64,000 nt of DNA from Ochotona curzoniae (lineage: Eukaryota; Chordata; Mammalia; Lagomorpha; Ochotonidae), in the NCBI RefSeq assembly GCF_017591425.1, contig NW_024466599.1:24094001-24158000 (forward strand). The letters run 5' to 3'. Of this stretch, positions 1-12,055 are shown one piece after another (within the stretch, counting starts at the first letter, position 1; every line of letters starts with the position of its first letter). The position numbers and the translations under genes are program-made. A model generated the notes under the pieces. That model searched no databases. It saw only the letters and a list, made by a program, of their open reading frames with translations, and was not told the DNA's origin.

Positions 1-951
1 AAACACTAGTTATTTGTCAGACACTGGTGTGCGTGTGAGGTAATTCTGTAGAATGCAACACAGGCAGGCAGTGTATCTGATCTCATGAGTCTACATTGTC
101 ATGGAGTTGGACAGATATCAAGTAAGAAGGATACTGGCTTGTTATTACCTGCTCATTTAACAATTTTAATGGAAAAGGTGCCTATAATTAAAAAGTTCAA
201 AAGGAAAATGTTGGAGTAATAAATATTCTGTAAACATAGAAGGTTCAGTACTTTATAGAGAGCTAGCTATTGATGTTTCAGCAACTCTGAATTATATTAG
301 AAGATTAATACTGAATATTCTGTGGTTTAAGACTTAGATTCCATGCATCCTACCTGACAAATTGCTATAATAGGGCAGACTTTCACCCATCTCAGGTAGT
401 CTGGCAATACACAGCGAAACGCTCCCTGACTCATGGGATTATGTGGAAGGTGGAGACATGGCAGGCAAGTATCCCAGTCTATAAAATGGTGGAATGATGG
501 ATAGACAATCAATTATCTTCCTTTTCCGGTATGTTCTGGTCAGTCGTGGCATGTGTTTCCGATGTTCCAATCTACAAAACTGATTTCCCCTGTCTGCCAG
601 GGAGCATCTAGGAAGAGAGCCCTCGGAAGCCAGGAGAGATCCGCACTCGTGTAGACTCATCCTTCCCCAGCTGTGAGCGGAACCTGCCATCCTTTTAGTT
701 ATTCCTGTCCAGGCCTCTCCTTGAGCTCTCTTTGTGATTCCATAAAGTCAGAATATCACTCAGCTTAAACGTGAGTTGAGCTTTGTGCATGAATCTATAT
801 AATAGCTATCTATATAGATTTATTTTGTCACATAATATGAGTAGCCTGTATAGCCTTCAGTAGCTCTTTTGAAGAAACTGTACATGTATCTTCTTGAAGT
901 GCCTAAAGAACGATTGTCAGGAAATATCTGATTTTCTCTCTCCAAGTTTGA
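1..951. other. unassigned AT-rich non-coding sequence
   Basis: No coding exon, RNA gene or repeat family was recognised. Between about 590 and 720 there is a slightly more GC-rich patch with no open frame longer than 83 codons. The rest is AT-rich single-copy-looking sequence. Confidence 0.5.
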
Positions 952-965
952 CAGAAAAACACCAA

Positions 966-1286
966 TTTTTAAAAAGATTTATTTATTTATTTTTATTAAA
1001 AAGATATATGGAGATGAGGGGAGACAAAGAGGAAGATCTTCTGTCCATTGATTCACTCCCCAAGTGGTCATGATAGCTGGAGCTGAGTCGATCTGAAGTC
1101 AGGAGACAGGAGCTTCTTCTGGGTCTCCCACGTGGGTGCTGGGTCCCAATGCCTTGGGCTGTCCTCAACTGCTTACCCAGGCCACAAGCAGAGAGCTCGA
1201 TGGGAAGCAGAGCCACCAAGATTAGGAATATGGGATCCTAGCATGTTCAAGGCAAGACTTTAGATACTAGGCTATCGTACTGGGCC
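966..1286 (-). mobile_element. CSINE (lagomorph tRNA-derived SINE), full length
   Basis: Read on the minus strand it has the complete C-repeat plan: 'gggccc' head, B-box-like region, 'ggggagtgaatca' and an A/T tail ending near 966. It is flanked by a target-site duplication, 'cagaaaaacacca' at 952-964 and 'cagaaaaaacacca' at 1287-1300, differing by one A. That identifies an L1-mediated insertion. It is moderately diverged from the youngest copies in the window. Short open frames over it (983-1219) are SINE translations, not genes. Confidence 0.92.
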
Positions 1287-1300
1287 CAGAAAAAACACCA

Positions 1301-4013
1301 TATGTTGCCAAGTAAATCACTTCAGGATCTATCAGGAGAAACTAATACAGTTTTTACTGACTATGGAAAACTTCAACCACAAACTAACTCAAGGATCAAG
1401 GGGAAATTATGAACAGCGTTAACAGAGAGACTCTGGTTCAGGTGTCAAACCAGGTGATTGCAGTTCACATAGTGTTACTATACTACAACTGTTGCTCTCA
1501 GTTTCTTTACACTTCCTGCCTCTCAGTTGATCCCATCCTTGAATAGGTGGTCTCCTCGTGGTGGCAAGATGTGTTCCAAAAAGTAGCAGACTTCCATTCA
1601 ACTTCTCTGAATCTTTCTGTGAGTGCTTCTCATCTTTCTAGTCAGACAGTTTGAGCCATTTGTTGTTATGAAAGCATTCTTTTTGTCCGGGACAAGGAAT
1701 ATGTATGCTATTAGCCAAATGTAATTCATTTTTTTTTTCTGTGAAGTGTGCACCACTGTTGCATTCTGTAACCATTTACTGGACTCATGTAGGACAGGAA
1801 ACCACAGTTCCCTTGCAATTTATGTATCAGAAATCTGCAGCAAGTTGAGGATGATGCTTCATCTGAAATCATATGCTTCTGACTTCCTGTTCCTTATCTT
1901 CCTCGTTCCACCTTCTTGTGATTCATTTCCTTTATCAGTCACCTCCATCCAAATTTTTGTGTCAGCATTAGCTTCTGGGAGAAGCTAACCAAGAAAATAT
2001 CATTGGCTGTTCCATTTCAAAATAATATGAAACCAGAGCTGGACAAACAAGCACTGCAAAGAAACAACATACTTGTTGGCACACAGCAATTAACATGGAG
2101 ATATTAAAGCAATAGTATTTTAGTGGTTGTAACTTCAAGTGTAATACAGATTTGCATCTTTCAAATGTCTTTTTGTTACTCCTAGTACCTGTTTCCTCTA
2201 ATTTCTTCTCTGTTAGTGTCTTCAAATTGTATAGTAACAGTTTACTTTGGATCACCTTCTGTGTTTATGTTGCAAATATCATTCTGCTGACATTTATGTG
2301 CTGACGTTTTTATAAACTATCTGTGAGTTTAGCATCCCCTTGTCTAATGGAATTAAACAATCATGTAGGTGTGAATACTGTTAGGAATCCACAAAGCAAA
2401 ATTTGAAACCGGTGATTTAAAGATTAACTACCTTTTGTGTTCACAGCTTAGAAAGAAGATTAAAGCCTGAATGGATGAAATTATAAAAGGTACTAAGTAC
2501 AAAGCAGTTGGAAGTTAATATAAAAGGAAGTGATTAGGGTGCATTTGAATGTCTGGATAAGTTTGACTGCATAGATCATAGGTCCTTTTACGCTTTGCTC
2601 TTTCAGACTTAGCATTTGTGGCACATGTTCATATTCATAGAGCTGAGAATTTGGAATTAAATAAAACTAAGAACACCTTTATTTTTCATTTTTCTGGAGC
2701 TCAACATTTTGCTCTTCACCAAAACAACTCAGCCATCTCGAAAGGTAGCTCATTCTTCTCGAACGATGAGTATTTTTCCTTGTTTCTTGACCTTCCATGC
2801 ATCGCCTCTGTTTTGTTACCCTCCTGTAGTTACGTCCAAGTACTCACGTTTTATTATTTATTGGCGTTTCATTCTTGCTATTACAGTTTTCCTCGGTGAG
2901 TATTACTGAATCTTTCTCCTTTCTTGTACGTAAAGGTAGAATTTCCTCTTCAATAGCTATATTATCATCTTTCTTGTAGTTTCTTGCCTGGACTATACCT
3001 GTGAGTAATTTACCCCAAGCCTGAGAGTATAGTTAGTAAAATTACTTATATTACAATTTTACCTATTGTACATTTGCCTATCAGATACATACCTCAGATC
3101 CTTTTGTTGTTTGTTTGTTTTGGCATCTCATGTGTACTCAGTCCTGAGGAATCTGCCATTTACAGACTGCATATTGCCATCTTTCATATCAGTTGGTGTC
3201 TAACTCTGTCAGCCTCAAACATGTTCTGGAAATCTGGAATATGCGAACAGCAAGCACTGTGATGACTATTCTTCCTCTGACTGCTCTAGAGCCTCTGTGG
3301 TCCAAGCTTCCCAGGTATTGAGGGGACAAATTGGGGCGATAAGATATCAAGTTTCCACATCTTTTGCCCACACCCCTTGATCCCTGGCTCAAACACATTT
3401 TCCATTTCAGAATGATGATAGATAAAAATTATTATACTTAATTTTTCAAGACAATTGGAGGCATATTTAGGTTACTTGTTAAAGAGAGAGGTGAATAACA
3501 AATATTTAAGAAAGATTTTCAATAATTGTAAGTTTTATTACAGAACTTTGTAACTACCATTCAATTATCTTTGATGGACTATAGAACAAGGAAGATATTG
3601 ATTTTGTTTCTCAATATGAGTATGTCTTATTTGCCCTTAACCTTTAAATTCTTTGGTCTTCTTAGGATACTTCCTCTCCTCATTCATTTGCACTGAACTA
3701 TTCCCTTCCTTTATCATGATCAGAAATTCCAACCCTCATTGAGGCTAGAATGTTTCAGTTTCTTTTTGCATATACATATATGCATATAAAAATCTGATTA
3801 TTTTAAACCTTGACATTTCTACCTTCAGGATTTAGTTGTGAATTCTAGAAAAATGTTGATTCATTCATGATTTTTGACTGCTGGCACTCTGATACTAGTT
3901 GTGTGTCCATATTGATCAAATGGTTGCTGGGGAGACAGGCTTCTGAGTGTATCTGTCATGGCATTCATCACTGTGGGAATCAAGAAGCAAGTGCTGGTTT
4001 GAATTTCAGTCTA
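1301..4013. other. unassigned non-coding sequence, 2.7 kb
   Basis: No gene or confident repeat was seen. Short T-runs, a 'gcatatacatatatgcatat' palindromic stretch near 3768-3787 and pyrimidine-rich patches near 1880-1940 and 2760-2940 are present. Frames of 60-96 codons occur in several phases, as expected by chance in AT-rich DNA. Confidence 0.5.
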
Positions 4014-4340
4014 GGGCCTGGCACAGTAGCCTATGGGCTGAAGTCCTCACCTTGCATATACCAGAATCCCATATGGGCTCTGATTCTAATCCTGGTGGCG
4101 CTGCTTCCCATTGAGCTCCCTACTTGTGCCTGGGAAAGCAGTTGAGGACAGCCCAAAGCCTTGGGACCTTGCATCCATGTGGGAAACCCGAAAGTGACTC
4201 CAGGCTCCCAAGTTCAGATTGGGGCAGCTATGGCTCTTGTAGCTGCTTGGGGAGTGAATCAGCAGATGGAAGATCTTCTTTTCTGTCTCTCCTCTTCTCT
4301 GTATATCTGACTTTCCAATAAAAATAAAATAAATGAATCT
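4014..4340 (+). mobile_element. CSINE, full length, plus strand
   Basis: The head 'gggcctggcacagtagcc' begins at 4014. The body contains 'gggaaagcagttgaggacag' and 'ggggagtgaatcagcagatg', and the tail reads 'aataaaaataaaataaatga'. The flanks 'gaatttcagtct' and 'gaatctgagtcc' may be a degraded target duplication. Point changes at most CpG sites suggest middle age. Confidence 0.9.
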
Positions 4341-5029
4341 GAGTCCAGACTGAAGTGACAGGTTGGACACTGGCATTTAAACTAGAAAAATCTCTTAGAG
4401 ATCTTAGCTCAGTATGTAGGATCAGGAATGGCTGCAGGTCTTGGGCATCCAATATAAAACAAATACACTGAAAATGATCCATTATAAAAAAAAATACACC
4501 CATAAGACTCAGGGAGTGTAAGAGAATCTAGGGAGTGAAGAACATCCTTGAGAGATCTGGCAAGAACTGTCATCCTGCATGTTAATAAATTGTTGGCTAA
4601 CACAGTTGGGCTTCTTTCTCTAATTTGACATCTTAGAAATTTTTAGTAAATGTCACCAACATCCAAAACCAAAAATAAAATGAAAATGAAGAACTGATTT
4701 TAAAAATTGGAAAACCTCATTTTGTAGGTAACATTGCATAAGAAAATCGATTGAATTTGGTGAAGTGGTTGATTGTACAAAAAAGGATGACAGAGGAAAC
4801 AATGAAGTAGTAATAAGAATATTATGAAAAATGGAACTTATTACAAGAGTTAACATTACTCAGTGTGGTATTTAGAATGTGTGCATCTCAAAGTGTGAAT
4901 TGATGAACCAGAGAGAAGCCTTTCAATGACTGTGGCCAGGAATTTCTTAGCTTGCATGGAAGATTATTTAGATGTCAATGGATGACACTGGCTCTTCATG
5001 GCCACTGAAGTTCAGAATGAACTGCTGCT
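4341..5029. other. unassigned non-coding sequence
   Basis: AT-rich, with no gene or clear repeat. The last 150 bases (about 4880-5030) lead into L1-like sequence but were not matched to a family by eye. Confidence 0.45.
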
Positions 5030-5425
5030 AGAAGGTCCTTACAATCATTAGGGTCAGTGGTTTGAAAGGAGAAGTGATATGGATATACGTTCCTACTGGA
5101 GTTAGGTGGAACCTCAATGTGGTTTTCATTTGTATCTCCCTGTCAGATAGTCCTTCCAGTACTGTTTTTGCTATATCTAAGGAGGTTGATATTTTTGTTT
5201 TTATCTTCATTCATTCAAAATAAAGTTTTGTGTTTCCTATTAATTTCCTCTCTGACTCATAGGTCACACAATAGCATCATTTGCTTCAGGAAGGTCTTTG
5301 ATTTTCTTTTTTATTTCTTCAGCAACATATTGGTCATTCAATAGTATGTTATTTAACTTCATGCTGTTGTAAATTTTCTATTTTTCATGCTGTTGTTGAT
5401 TTTGTTTCATGGCTTTTCATTTACG
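5030..5425 (-). mobile_element. LINE-1 ORF2 fragment, antisense
   Basis: Plus-strand text 'ggtggaacctcaatgtggtt' followed by 'catttgtatctccctg' is the familiar antisense of the L1 ORF2 C-terminal region. From about 5175 to 5420 the phrases 'ttcattcattcaaaataaag', 'gactcataggtcacacaata' and 'ggtcattcaatagtatgtta' match the antisense of the more 5' reverse-transcriptase region, so an internal part is missing. No intact frame survives. Confidence 0.7.
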
Positions 5426-5479
5426 GGGATGTATAGTAACTGTGTAGAAGAGACCATCACATACAGATGTGAAGATACA

Positions 5480-5772
5480 GTGCAGTGTGTATCTCTGATT
5501 CCAAATCAAAGATGAACTCCCAATGAAACTGTTGAATGTATCTTGAAAATAGGATGCTGGACTCTGTGCCAGTGTCCATGCAGCATACAGTGTCAGGATA
5601 CACTTAAATTGCAGAATGATGGGCTTAGGACTGTACTATTATAATGACATGAGGAAAGATCAGTTGGGATGGGCAGGAATTTTGGGAGAGGGGAAAGGAA
5701 ATCCCACAGCCTATAGAATAGTATCATGGAATACTAAAATAAATAAATTACCTGTAAAAAAAAAAAACAATA
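5480..5772 (+). mobile_element. LINE-1 3'-UTR-like segment with poly(A) tail
   Basis: The end of this stretch has the lagomorph-L1-like 3' terminus 'gaaatcccacagcctataga' and 'agtatcatggaat', then A-rich sequence and 12 A residues at 5757-5768. Its orientation is opposite to the ORF2 fragment directly upstream. This is either a separate 5'-truncated L1 or the 3' part of one L1 whose 5' part was inverted on insertion. Assignment rests on pattern memory only. Confidence 0.5.
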
Positions 5773-6949
5773 TAATGACTGTTGTTTCACTTCTATCTTC
5801 AAAGATTCAGAAATCTTTATTTTTTACCAACTTTAACTTATAAGAGAAAGAAAAATTATGCAAAATAGTGCCCAGCAAGATGAAATCTAAAATAGAGCAT
5901 TGGACTCAAAATCTGTCAGCAGAAATTGGATAATCTACCCTTATTAGGAAAATGTCAGTACATTTTTATTAAATAATTTAACTAGAAAGGTATATAACTT
6001 TTACGAACAAAATAATAAAGTCTAAGATTTTATTTAAATTTGAGTTTAGCTTAGATTTAGTAAAAAAATATCATTTTATATATATACTAGCTATGCATTA
6101 TCATATATATAAATATACTATATATAGATAGTAACTTTACAACTAGAATCTCAGTGTTTTGGTTTTACTTGGTAAAATACTATTTAAGTTATGCATAAGA
6201 ATGAGTATTCAGAACTTCCCAAGTGAAGAATGAGAATAATGAAAAATGACTTGATTTATGGATTACAATTATATCACTATACAGACAGCTTCTGGTCGTA
6301 TGTAATGATGGCCCTAGGAATGAACACAATGGAAATGCAGAAGGCTGAGAGAAGCCAGAAATAGATCGTGGTGAATTTGAGCATTTAACACATGACAAAG
6401 GTAATATTTCACTATAGAGGAAAACAAGGGATTGTTCAATAAAAGATTCCTTAACAAAGACAAGCAATGGGTTGTGTAATGGAGAACAACATAGTTTTTA
6501 TAAAACTTCATTCTGCTTCCATATAAGGGTAATTTCTTATGTTTTTATATATTTAACTGTTAAATTAATCACCTTGTTAGAAAATTGCGGTTTAGTTACT
6601 CTAGTTTAGAAAACTAACATTCCAAAGGGAGGTACAGATTTTTTAAAATACTTTTTAAAAATAATGCATGAAAAGAGAGAACTGAGTTTGCAAAATTTAA
6701 AACTTTCATTATCTCAAAGATAACATAAACAATGAGAACACACCCAAAATAAACCTTGAAAAAATTGCTTCGCAGAGAAAGCTTATATGAGATTGCAAAA
6801 TTAATAAGAAAAAACATAAATAATAGAAAGTATTAGTCGATACAAAGAAAATATATTAGTGGAAATATATGTGGCCAAAATAATGAAAGATGCACAAGTA
6901 CGTTAGTACTTCAGAATATATAAAGGCAATAGACATCACTTTTTATCTT
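5773..6949. other. AT-rich unassigned sequence
   Basis: Very AT-rich, with an alternating TA/AT stretch at about 6078-6132 and poly-purine runs. No gene recognised. Parts of 6600-6949 may be old L1 debris continuous with the next feature. Confidence 0.4.
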
Positions 6950-7215
6950 TTAAACTGGTAAATATTAAAATGAACATAAAATTTGTGGCTGCCTCTGAGT
7001 AGGAAAATTGGCATGCCCATGAAATGATTTGCAGTGTTTTAGCAATGTTCAACGCCCATAAAAATTGCATATACCCTTATGACCCAGTAATTGCTTCCCT
7101 GATAATCTGTTCTATATAGAAAGTTTAATACACAAGGGTTATTTACTAGGTTCATCACATCAACATTCTTCATAGAAGAAAACTCGCAAGTAATACAACA
7201 TATATATAGATAGAT
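6950..7215 (+). mobile_element. possible ancient LINE-1 (L1M/HAL1-like) fragment
   Basis: The succession 'acccagtaattgcttccctg', a phrase about 30 bp on ending in 'cacaagggttatttactagg', then 'catagaagaaaactcgcaag' follows the general order of old L1 ORF2 C-terminal DNA. In that order, an acccagcaattcc-type phrase precedes a phrase like 'cagcattatttataatagcg'. It is heavily diverged, ends in a short (GATA)n tract at about 7204-7222, and carries no open frame. Confidence 0.4.
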
Positions 7216-7219
7216 AGAT

Positions 7220-7655
7220 AGATTTTTTGTGCAGACTATCGAAAACATTGTATTAGAACTAACATCTGATTTTTTGTGTGATATTTCATATAATGTGTCA
7301 TTTTTTGCTACATATTACCAAAGTTTTATTTGTGAATATACTTGTACATAGTTTATGTGTAATTATCCCTCCTTATGTATGGAAGACATATTTCAGGAAC
7401 CCCTTTGGTTCCCCAAATTTGTGCATGCTTTAACCTGTTGTATAGCATGATTCAGAGTTTGCATACAACCTGTGTAAATCATCCCACATCATGTATAAGT
7501 TATTTATAATATTTGATGCAGTATAATGCTGTATGAATAGCTGTTGGATCATCTACTGAAAGAGGACAAAAATAGAAAGTCTATACATATTTAGAACAGA
7601 AAATTTTTCAGTATGTAGTTGGTGAAATACATATGGCAGGCTAACCATACATGTA
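7220..7655. other. unassigned AT-rich sequence
   Basis: No gene or repeat identified. The stretch 7380-7560 has ordinary base composition without long frames. Confidence 0.4.
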
Positions 7656-7826
7656 CAAGTGTACTTCCGAAAGCTGTGGAGAATGGAAGTAAATGAAAAG
7701 TTTATTTGATATCAAAATTTTAAAAAATTATGAATTTTTCATAAACATTTCATGAGTTTCTAATAACTTTTAAATGTTTTTGTAGTGTGGCTTTCAAAAA
7801 TATTTTTGCACCAAAATAAACTTAAC
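7656..7826. mobile_element. possible mariner-like non-autonomous element
   Basis: It starts 'gtgtacttccgaaagctgtg' and 'gagaatggaag', and ends with 'tttttgcaccaaaataaact'. These edges resemble a short dispersed element known across mammals that has 'gtacttcaaaaagttc' termini and a 'tttattttggtgcaaaaa' core. A second, more diverged match lies at 20880-21012. Family naming is uncertain. Confidence 0.4.
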
Positions 7827-7916
7827 TTTTTTTTTTAAAGATTTATTTATTTTTATTGCAAATACCTGAGCCTTTGCCTTCTGTCTCCCTGGGTATACAT
7901 TAGCAGGAAATTGGCC
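7827..7916 (-). mobile_element. CSINE fragment with internal deletion
   Basis: The T-rich tail 'aaagatttatttatttttat' at about 7837-7856 is the reverse complement of the C-repeat 3' end. It is followed after about 30 bases by 'cattagcaggaaattgg', which is antisense of the central CSINE box. Most of the body and the head are missing. Confidence 0.65.
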
Positions 7917-9581
7917 TTTTTGCTCTTGTTTTTCCTAACTTTTCTAGAACCAAGAGATCTACAGTTAAGCTGAAGATAGAGATATTCAAGTTATTCTTCA
8001 TGGGAGTTACCATTTGGATGCATTTCTATTGGTTTTATTTAAAACCAATATGCTATTCTTGAGAAACATCTAAAATAAATTCAGGTTATTCTTGGTAGCT
8101 TAAGTAAGATGCTGAAAATAGGACCTAGGACCTGGGCAACTACAAGGATAAATATGCTATTAACAGCAATAGAAAACGCAGATCACATCTTAGGTTTCAG
8201 TTTCAGCACTTTTTATTCATGAAGGAGATAGCTGACGTGGTGGAAAGAAGGTTCAAATGACCAAGGAGTATCTTGTAGTGAGCAGAGAGATATTGATGCA
8301 TCATTGAGAAATTTTGAGGATGAAGGTCAGAACCTTGGGGAAATTATTCCTTTTAACAGAAGAAGGAGATAGACTGGAGAAGGTGATGAATGTTAGTGCA
8401 GAAAAGTGAAGAAGCTGAAGAAAAATGCCATTGGAAGGAAACATAATTCAATGTAAGACAGAAGGTGACCAACCAAACAAGTACAAGAGAAAATGCTCCA
8501 GGTAGACCAGATGGCTAAGTTTGGCAGAACTGTGACTATCCCTTTGGAGTAGGAGCACTGTGGGGTGAGACTTGGGGGAAAGGAAAGTATTCAAGATGAT
8601 TATTTGAGAATGAAGAAAAATTTAAATCCAATTTAAGGGACTTTTTTTCCCCCTTCCTTAGAGTGCTTTCATTACGACTTTAACAAGACAGTAGTAGAAC
8701 TTATATAAAAATATTTGTTATGCAATTGCCCACAACAGAGTGGAGATTGGGCTGAGATGGACATGTCTTTGCTCCTGGGCTCCTCTAGCGCACCATTCAG
8801 TCCTGTCCACTGCACACTGATTATTTCTACCCCAGCTGCACCTGTTCCACCTCAGAGTGTTCCATGTAAGCTTCCCCAAGGCTCAGGCAGGAGTTAACTG
8901 GCTGCATGCTTCTGGATTCCTGACTTGAAGTTTCTGATTTACAGGGGTGTTAGAAATCCACTGGAACCCACTTGACGCACGTGTGGAATTCTAAAGTTTG
9001 AACATACACATTGCGGTGTGTGGTACTATGACCAAAGAATGACTGCCAGTGTAACTACTCTGTCCCTACTTTCCCCGGGCAGTCAGTGACCTGAGAAATA
9101 GATCATATAATTCCTCTGATGTTCTCCATTAGTGATATGTGTGTCCTTTAGTAGCAGTATCCAAAGATCAGCTCCATAACATACTATTGTATTCCTCTCA
9201 CTTTCCTATGCCAGTTGCTCCATTCCTCATGCCTGGCACTTTAATCAGCTTCCATTATAAATTGTTGGCCTTAAGACTTTGTCTCTGCTTCTGTTCTCTA
9301 GGGTCACCCAAGCTAAGACAGCTGTTTTTTAAAACACAGAGAATAGATGAGTTGTGTGGTTCAATGGAAAGGATTATGACAGGGGTGATTTTTTTTTTTC
9401 CTACTAGCAAGGCTACTTCTGTTTTCCTGTATTTTTCTTTTTACAAACAAATTTACATTATCAGTTATTTTTCAAATGTCTGTCCTATGTTGAGATCCTT
9501 AAGTGAGCAGTGACAAGAGAACCAAATGCTCTTTAATGGGACTTCATTTATTAGCAAAATATATAATAGCAAGTTTTCTTT
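7917..9581. other. unassigned non-coding sequence, 1.7 kb
   Basis: Nothing coding was recognised. From 8200 to 8640 the plus strand is purine-rich (many 'gaaga' and 'ggaga' words). 8730-8900 and 9130-9310 are closer to average GC. The 124-codon frame at 9139-9513 has no recognisable domain. Confidence 0.45.
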
Positions 9582-9595
9582 AAAAAGCCTAGCTA

Positions 9596-9906
9596 GGGCC
9601 TGTCGGCATGGCCTAGCAGCTAAAGTCCTCACCTTGAACGTGCCAGGATCCCATACCGGCACCGGTTCTAATCCCGGCAGCTCCACTTCCCATCCAGCTC
9701 CCTGCTTGTGGCCTGGGAAAGCAGTCCCAGAAGAAGTCTCTGGTGTGGGAGACCCAGAAGAAGTTCTTGGCTCCTGACTTCGGCTCGGTATAGTATCGGC
9801 CGTTGCGTTCACTTGGGGAGTGAATCATCAGACGAAGGATCTTCCTCTCTGTCTTTCCTCCTCTCTGTACATCTGACTTTCCAATAAATAAATAAATCTT
9901 TCAAAA
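9596..9906 (+). mobile_element. CSINE, full length with internal rearrangement
   Basis: Bounded by a target-site duplication, 'aaaaagcctagcta' at 9582-9595 and 'aaaaagtctagcta' at 9907-9920, with one mismatch. Head, B-box-like 'ggttctaatcccgg' and tail are well preserved, so it is fairly young. In the centre the usual 'gaggacggcccaaagctttg' block is missing. A repeated 'cccagaagaag' at about 9727 and 9750 points to a slippage or gene-conversion event there. Confidence 0.93.
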
Positions 9907-9920
9907 AAAAAGTCTAGCTA

Positions 9921-10234
9921 CTTTTAAATATAATGCTTTTATAATTAAAAACATGTTAGGAGGAGCAGTTCTAATTTTACTTTATGCACATTGAAAATTT
10001 TTCAGGAACAAATTTGACACAACTAACTGGTATTCTAGAACAGAATTACTTTTTCAAGCTTTCTTTTTTGTTTTTTATATTACCCAATTTAATATGATTT
10101 TTTTTCTGGATAACTCTTATGATTATACTTTTGTTATTTAATTATGCAACCTATTGTAGCAGTTATACTACCTGAATGAATTTTTTTTATAGAAAACTTT
10201 TTTGTTGGATATAATCTGGGAGTTTTCCAGTTTT
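9921..10234. other. unassigned AT-rich spacer
   Basis: About 310 bases of AT-rich sequence between two SINEs. No gene, promoter or repeat was recognised. Confidence 0.5.
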
Positions 10235-10245
10235 ATGCCCGTGTC

Positions 10246-10576
10246 TTTTTTTTGTAAAGATTCATTTTTATTATTTTTTTTATTGGAAAGGCGGATATAC
10301 AGAGAGGAGAGACAGAGAGGAAGATCTTCCATCCGATGATTCACTCCCCAAGTGAGCGCAATGGTCGATACTATGCCAATCCGAAGCCAGGAGCCTCTTC
10401 CGGGTCTCCCACGCGGGTGCAGGGTCCCAAAGCTTTGGGCCGTCCTCGACTGCTTTCCCGGGCCATAGGCGGGGAGCTGGATGGGAAGCGGGGCTGCCGG
10501 GATAGAACCGGCGCCCATATGGGATCCCGGGCGTGCAAAGCAAGGACCTTAACCACTGCGCCACCGCACCGGGCCC
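10246..10576 (-). mobile_element. young CSINE, near consensus
   Basis: An 11-bp perfect target-site duplication 'atgcccgtgtc' lies at 10235-10245 and 10577-10587. Many CpGs are retained ('ccgatgattc', 'gagcgcaatggtcgat', 'gaaccggcgcc'), which decay quickly, so insertion was recent. It shares the diagnostic block 'gagcgcaa.ggtcgat.ctatg' with the copy at 38246-38565, while older copies in the window have 'ggctggagctg' there. The 116-codon minus frame over it is SINE sequence. Confidence 0.95.
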
Positions 10577-10587
10577 ATGCCCGTGTC

Positions 10588-11061
10588 ATTTTATCTCAAA
10601 GTTGATTAAAGAATTTTTGGTGTTAATGAACATCATAGCCAAGAACAAGACTTGAGCTTTCTCTGTCATATTAAATTAGGAAACTCATCCATTCGCTACT
10701 CCCATTTGTTTAAAGAATATTAAGTAATGATAAAAATTTGTCCAAGGTCAATACACTGAACTTTTGTAATTCCTTTATATTTCTGGCGTTTTTTAAGGTT
10801 AAAACTATTTGAAATTTCTTTAAACAAAACAAGGAGCTTTAGGGAAAAATACAAAAAAAAAATTGTACTAGGGTAGAAATTTGAATGTCAGGTTCTATTT
10901 TTGCCACTACATTACACCTCTAATCTTGAGTCTGTAAGACTGAACAGAAACCTGGCACAAGTAAACAATGTGTGCGTAGATCTGACAGATCTGAACCTGA
11001 TTGCTCACCCATGATAGCATTAAAATGAACATCTGGAGACCATCTGTATGGGCCCATGAGT
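10588..11061. other. unassigned AT-rich sequence
   Basis: No gene or repeat recognised in this spacer between the young SINE and the MIR at 11062. Confidence 0.45.
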
Positions 11062-11220
11062 GCTGATGTCAAATGGTCTGAGATCAAATCCTGATTGTGC
11101 CACTTATCATATGAATCTCTCTCCATGTCCCTCAGCCCCTATGTCCTTATATTAAAGCACAGATAATAATGACAACAACTGCATCTATTTTCTGGGCATA
11201 TAGAAAAGCATACCAGAATA
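11062..11220 (+). mobile_element. MIR (mammalian-wide interspersed repeat)
   Basis: The order 'gagatcaaatcctgattgtg' - 'ccacttatc' - 'cctcagcccctatgtcctta' - 'aaagcacagataataatgac' follows the MIR core and 3' region in the plus orientation. Divergence is high, as expected for an element of Mesozoic age. Confidence 0.6.
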
Positions 11221-11431
11221 ACTACTGTCATTATTCATTTTAACCAATAATAAAGTTATTAGTTATATATTAATCAACTCTAGTCCATTACAGTAAATGC
11301 CTGCAATATCTGTAGTTTTATTTATGATGAATATGAATTTTCCAGTAAGGATTTTTTAAGGTAAGCAGAAAAGGGGAGCCAAAGAAAGTTGAAATTAAAT
11401 TAAAAATCAGTGCCTCTAGGAGAAGCAGCAA
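11221..11431. other. unassigned spacer between two MIRs
   Basis: AT-rich, no signal seen. Confidence 0.4.
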
Positions 11432-11645
11432 AATATATTTGTTGAAGTCATGAATTCTTGAGCTTAAAAGCCTGGGTTCAAATCCAAGTTCTACCAGTTC
11501 ATAGTTCTTATTATCACTTTAATGAGGTATTTAACCTTTCTGGATCTGTTCTCTCTAAAATTTGAACTAATTATACTGCTGTCTTCATATGGTTGTTAAG
11601 TAAATATAATTATTTTTCCTAAAGCAGTGCCTTGAAAAACTGGTT
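11432..11645 (+). mobile_element. MIR, nearly complete
   Basis: Contains the core phrase 'cctgggttcaaatccaagtt' 'ctacca', then 'gaggtatttaacctttctgg', a 'ggttgttaagtaaatataat' segment and 'aagcagtgcc' in MIR order. It is one of the best-preserved MIRs in the window. Confidence 0.8.
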
Positions 11646-12055
11646 TCATAAGGTTCCATGCATACAGCAATCTACTGCTTGAGTTAAAATTTTGTTCTTG
11701 CCATCTTGGAGTTCCTAATTTCTTATTAGTGTATTCTGAATAAGTTTTAACATGTGGATGAGCATAGAAGATACACTTTTTGTAACTGCAAAGCACCTGC
11801 GATGTCCCATAACAACAGAATTTCAGTGGATCCTAACTCATGAGTTCAGTGAGACTCAATGCAACACACTTAACTGTGTCTATAACTGACTATTTGAGTG
11901 TGCTGGCAGCCCCAAAGCACCATAATGTTTGTTCCAACCAGAATTTTCTTCAAAGGTGAGAAGAAAGCAATGGCATCCAGATAGAGATGACCAAAAAAAT
12001 CACAGACCTCCTGTTAGCCAACCATGTATGCTGAAAGGATTGCATAGAGGAAGGA
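11646..12055. other. unassigned sequence
   Basis: No gene or repeat was recognised. A 66-codon frame on the minus strand has no features. Confidence 0.45.

Noticed and set aside
10168..10605. Open frames of 72-116 codons with similar protein sequences near 1 kb, 4 kb, 10 kb, 14 kb, 35 kb, 38 kb, 44 kb and 49 kb
   Set aside because: All lie on CSINE copies. The recurring peptide pattern is the translation of one SINE in different frames, not a gene family.
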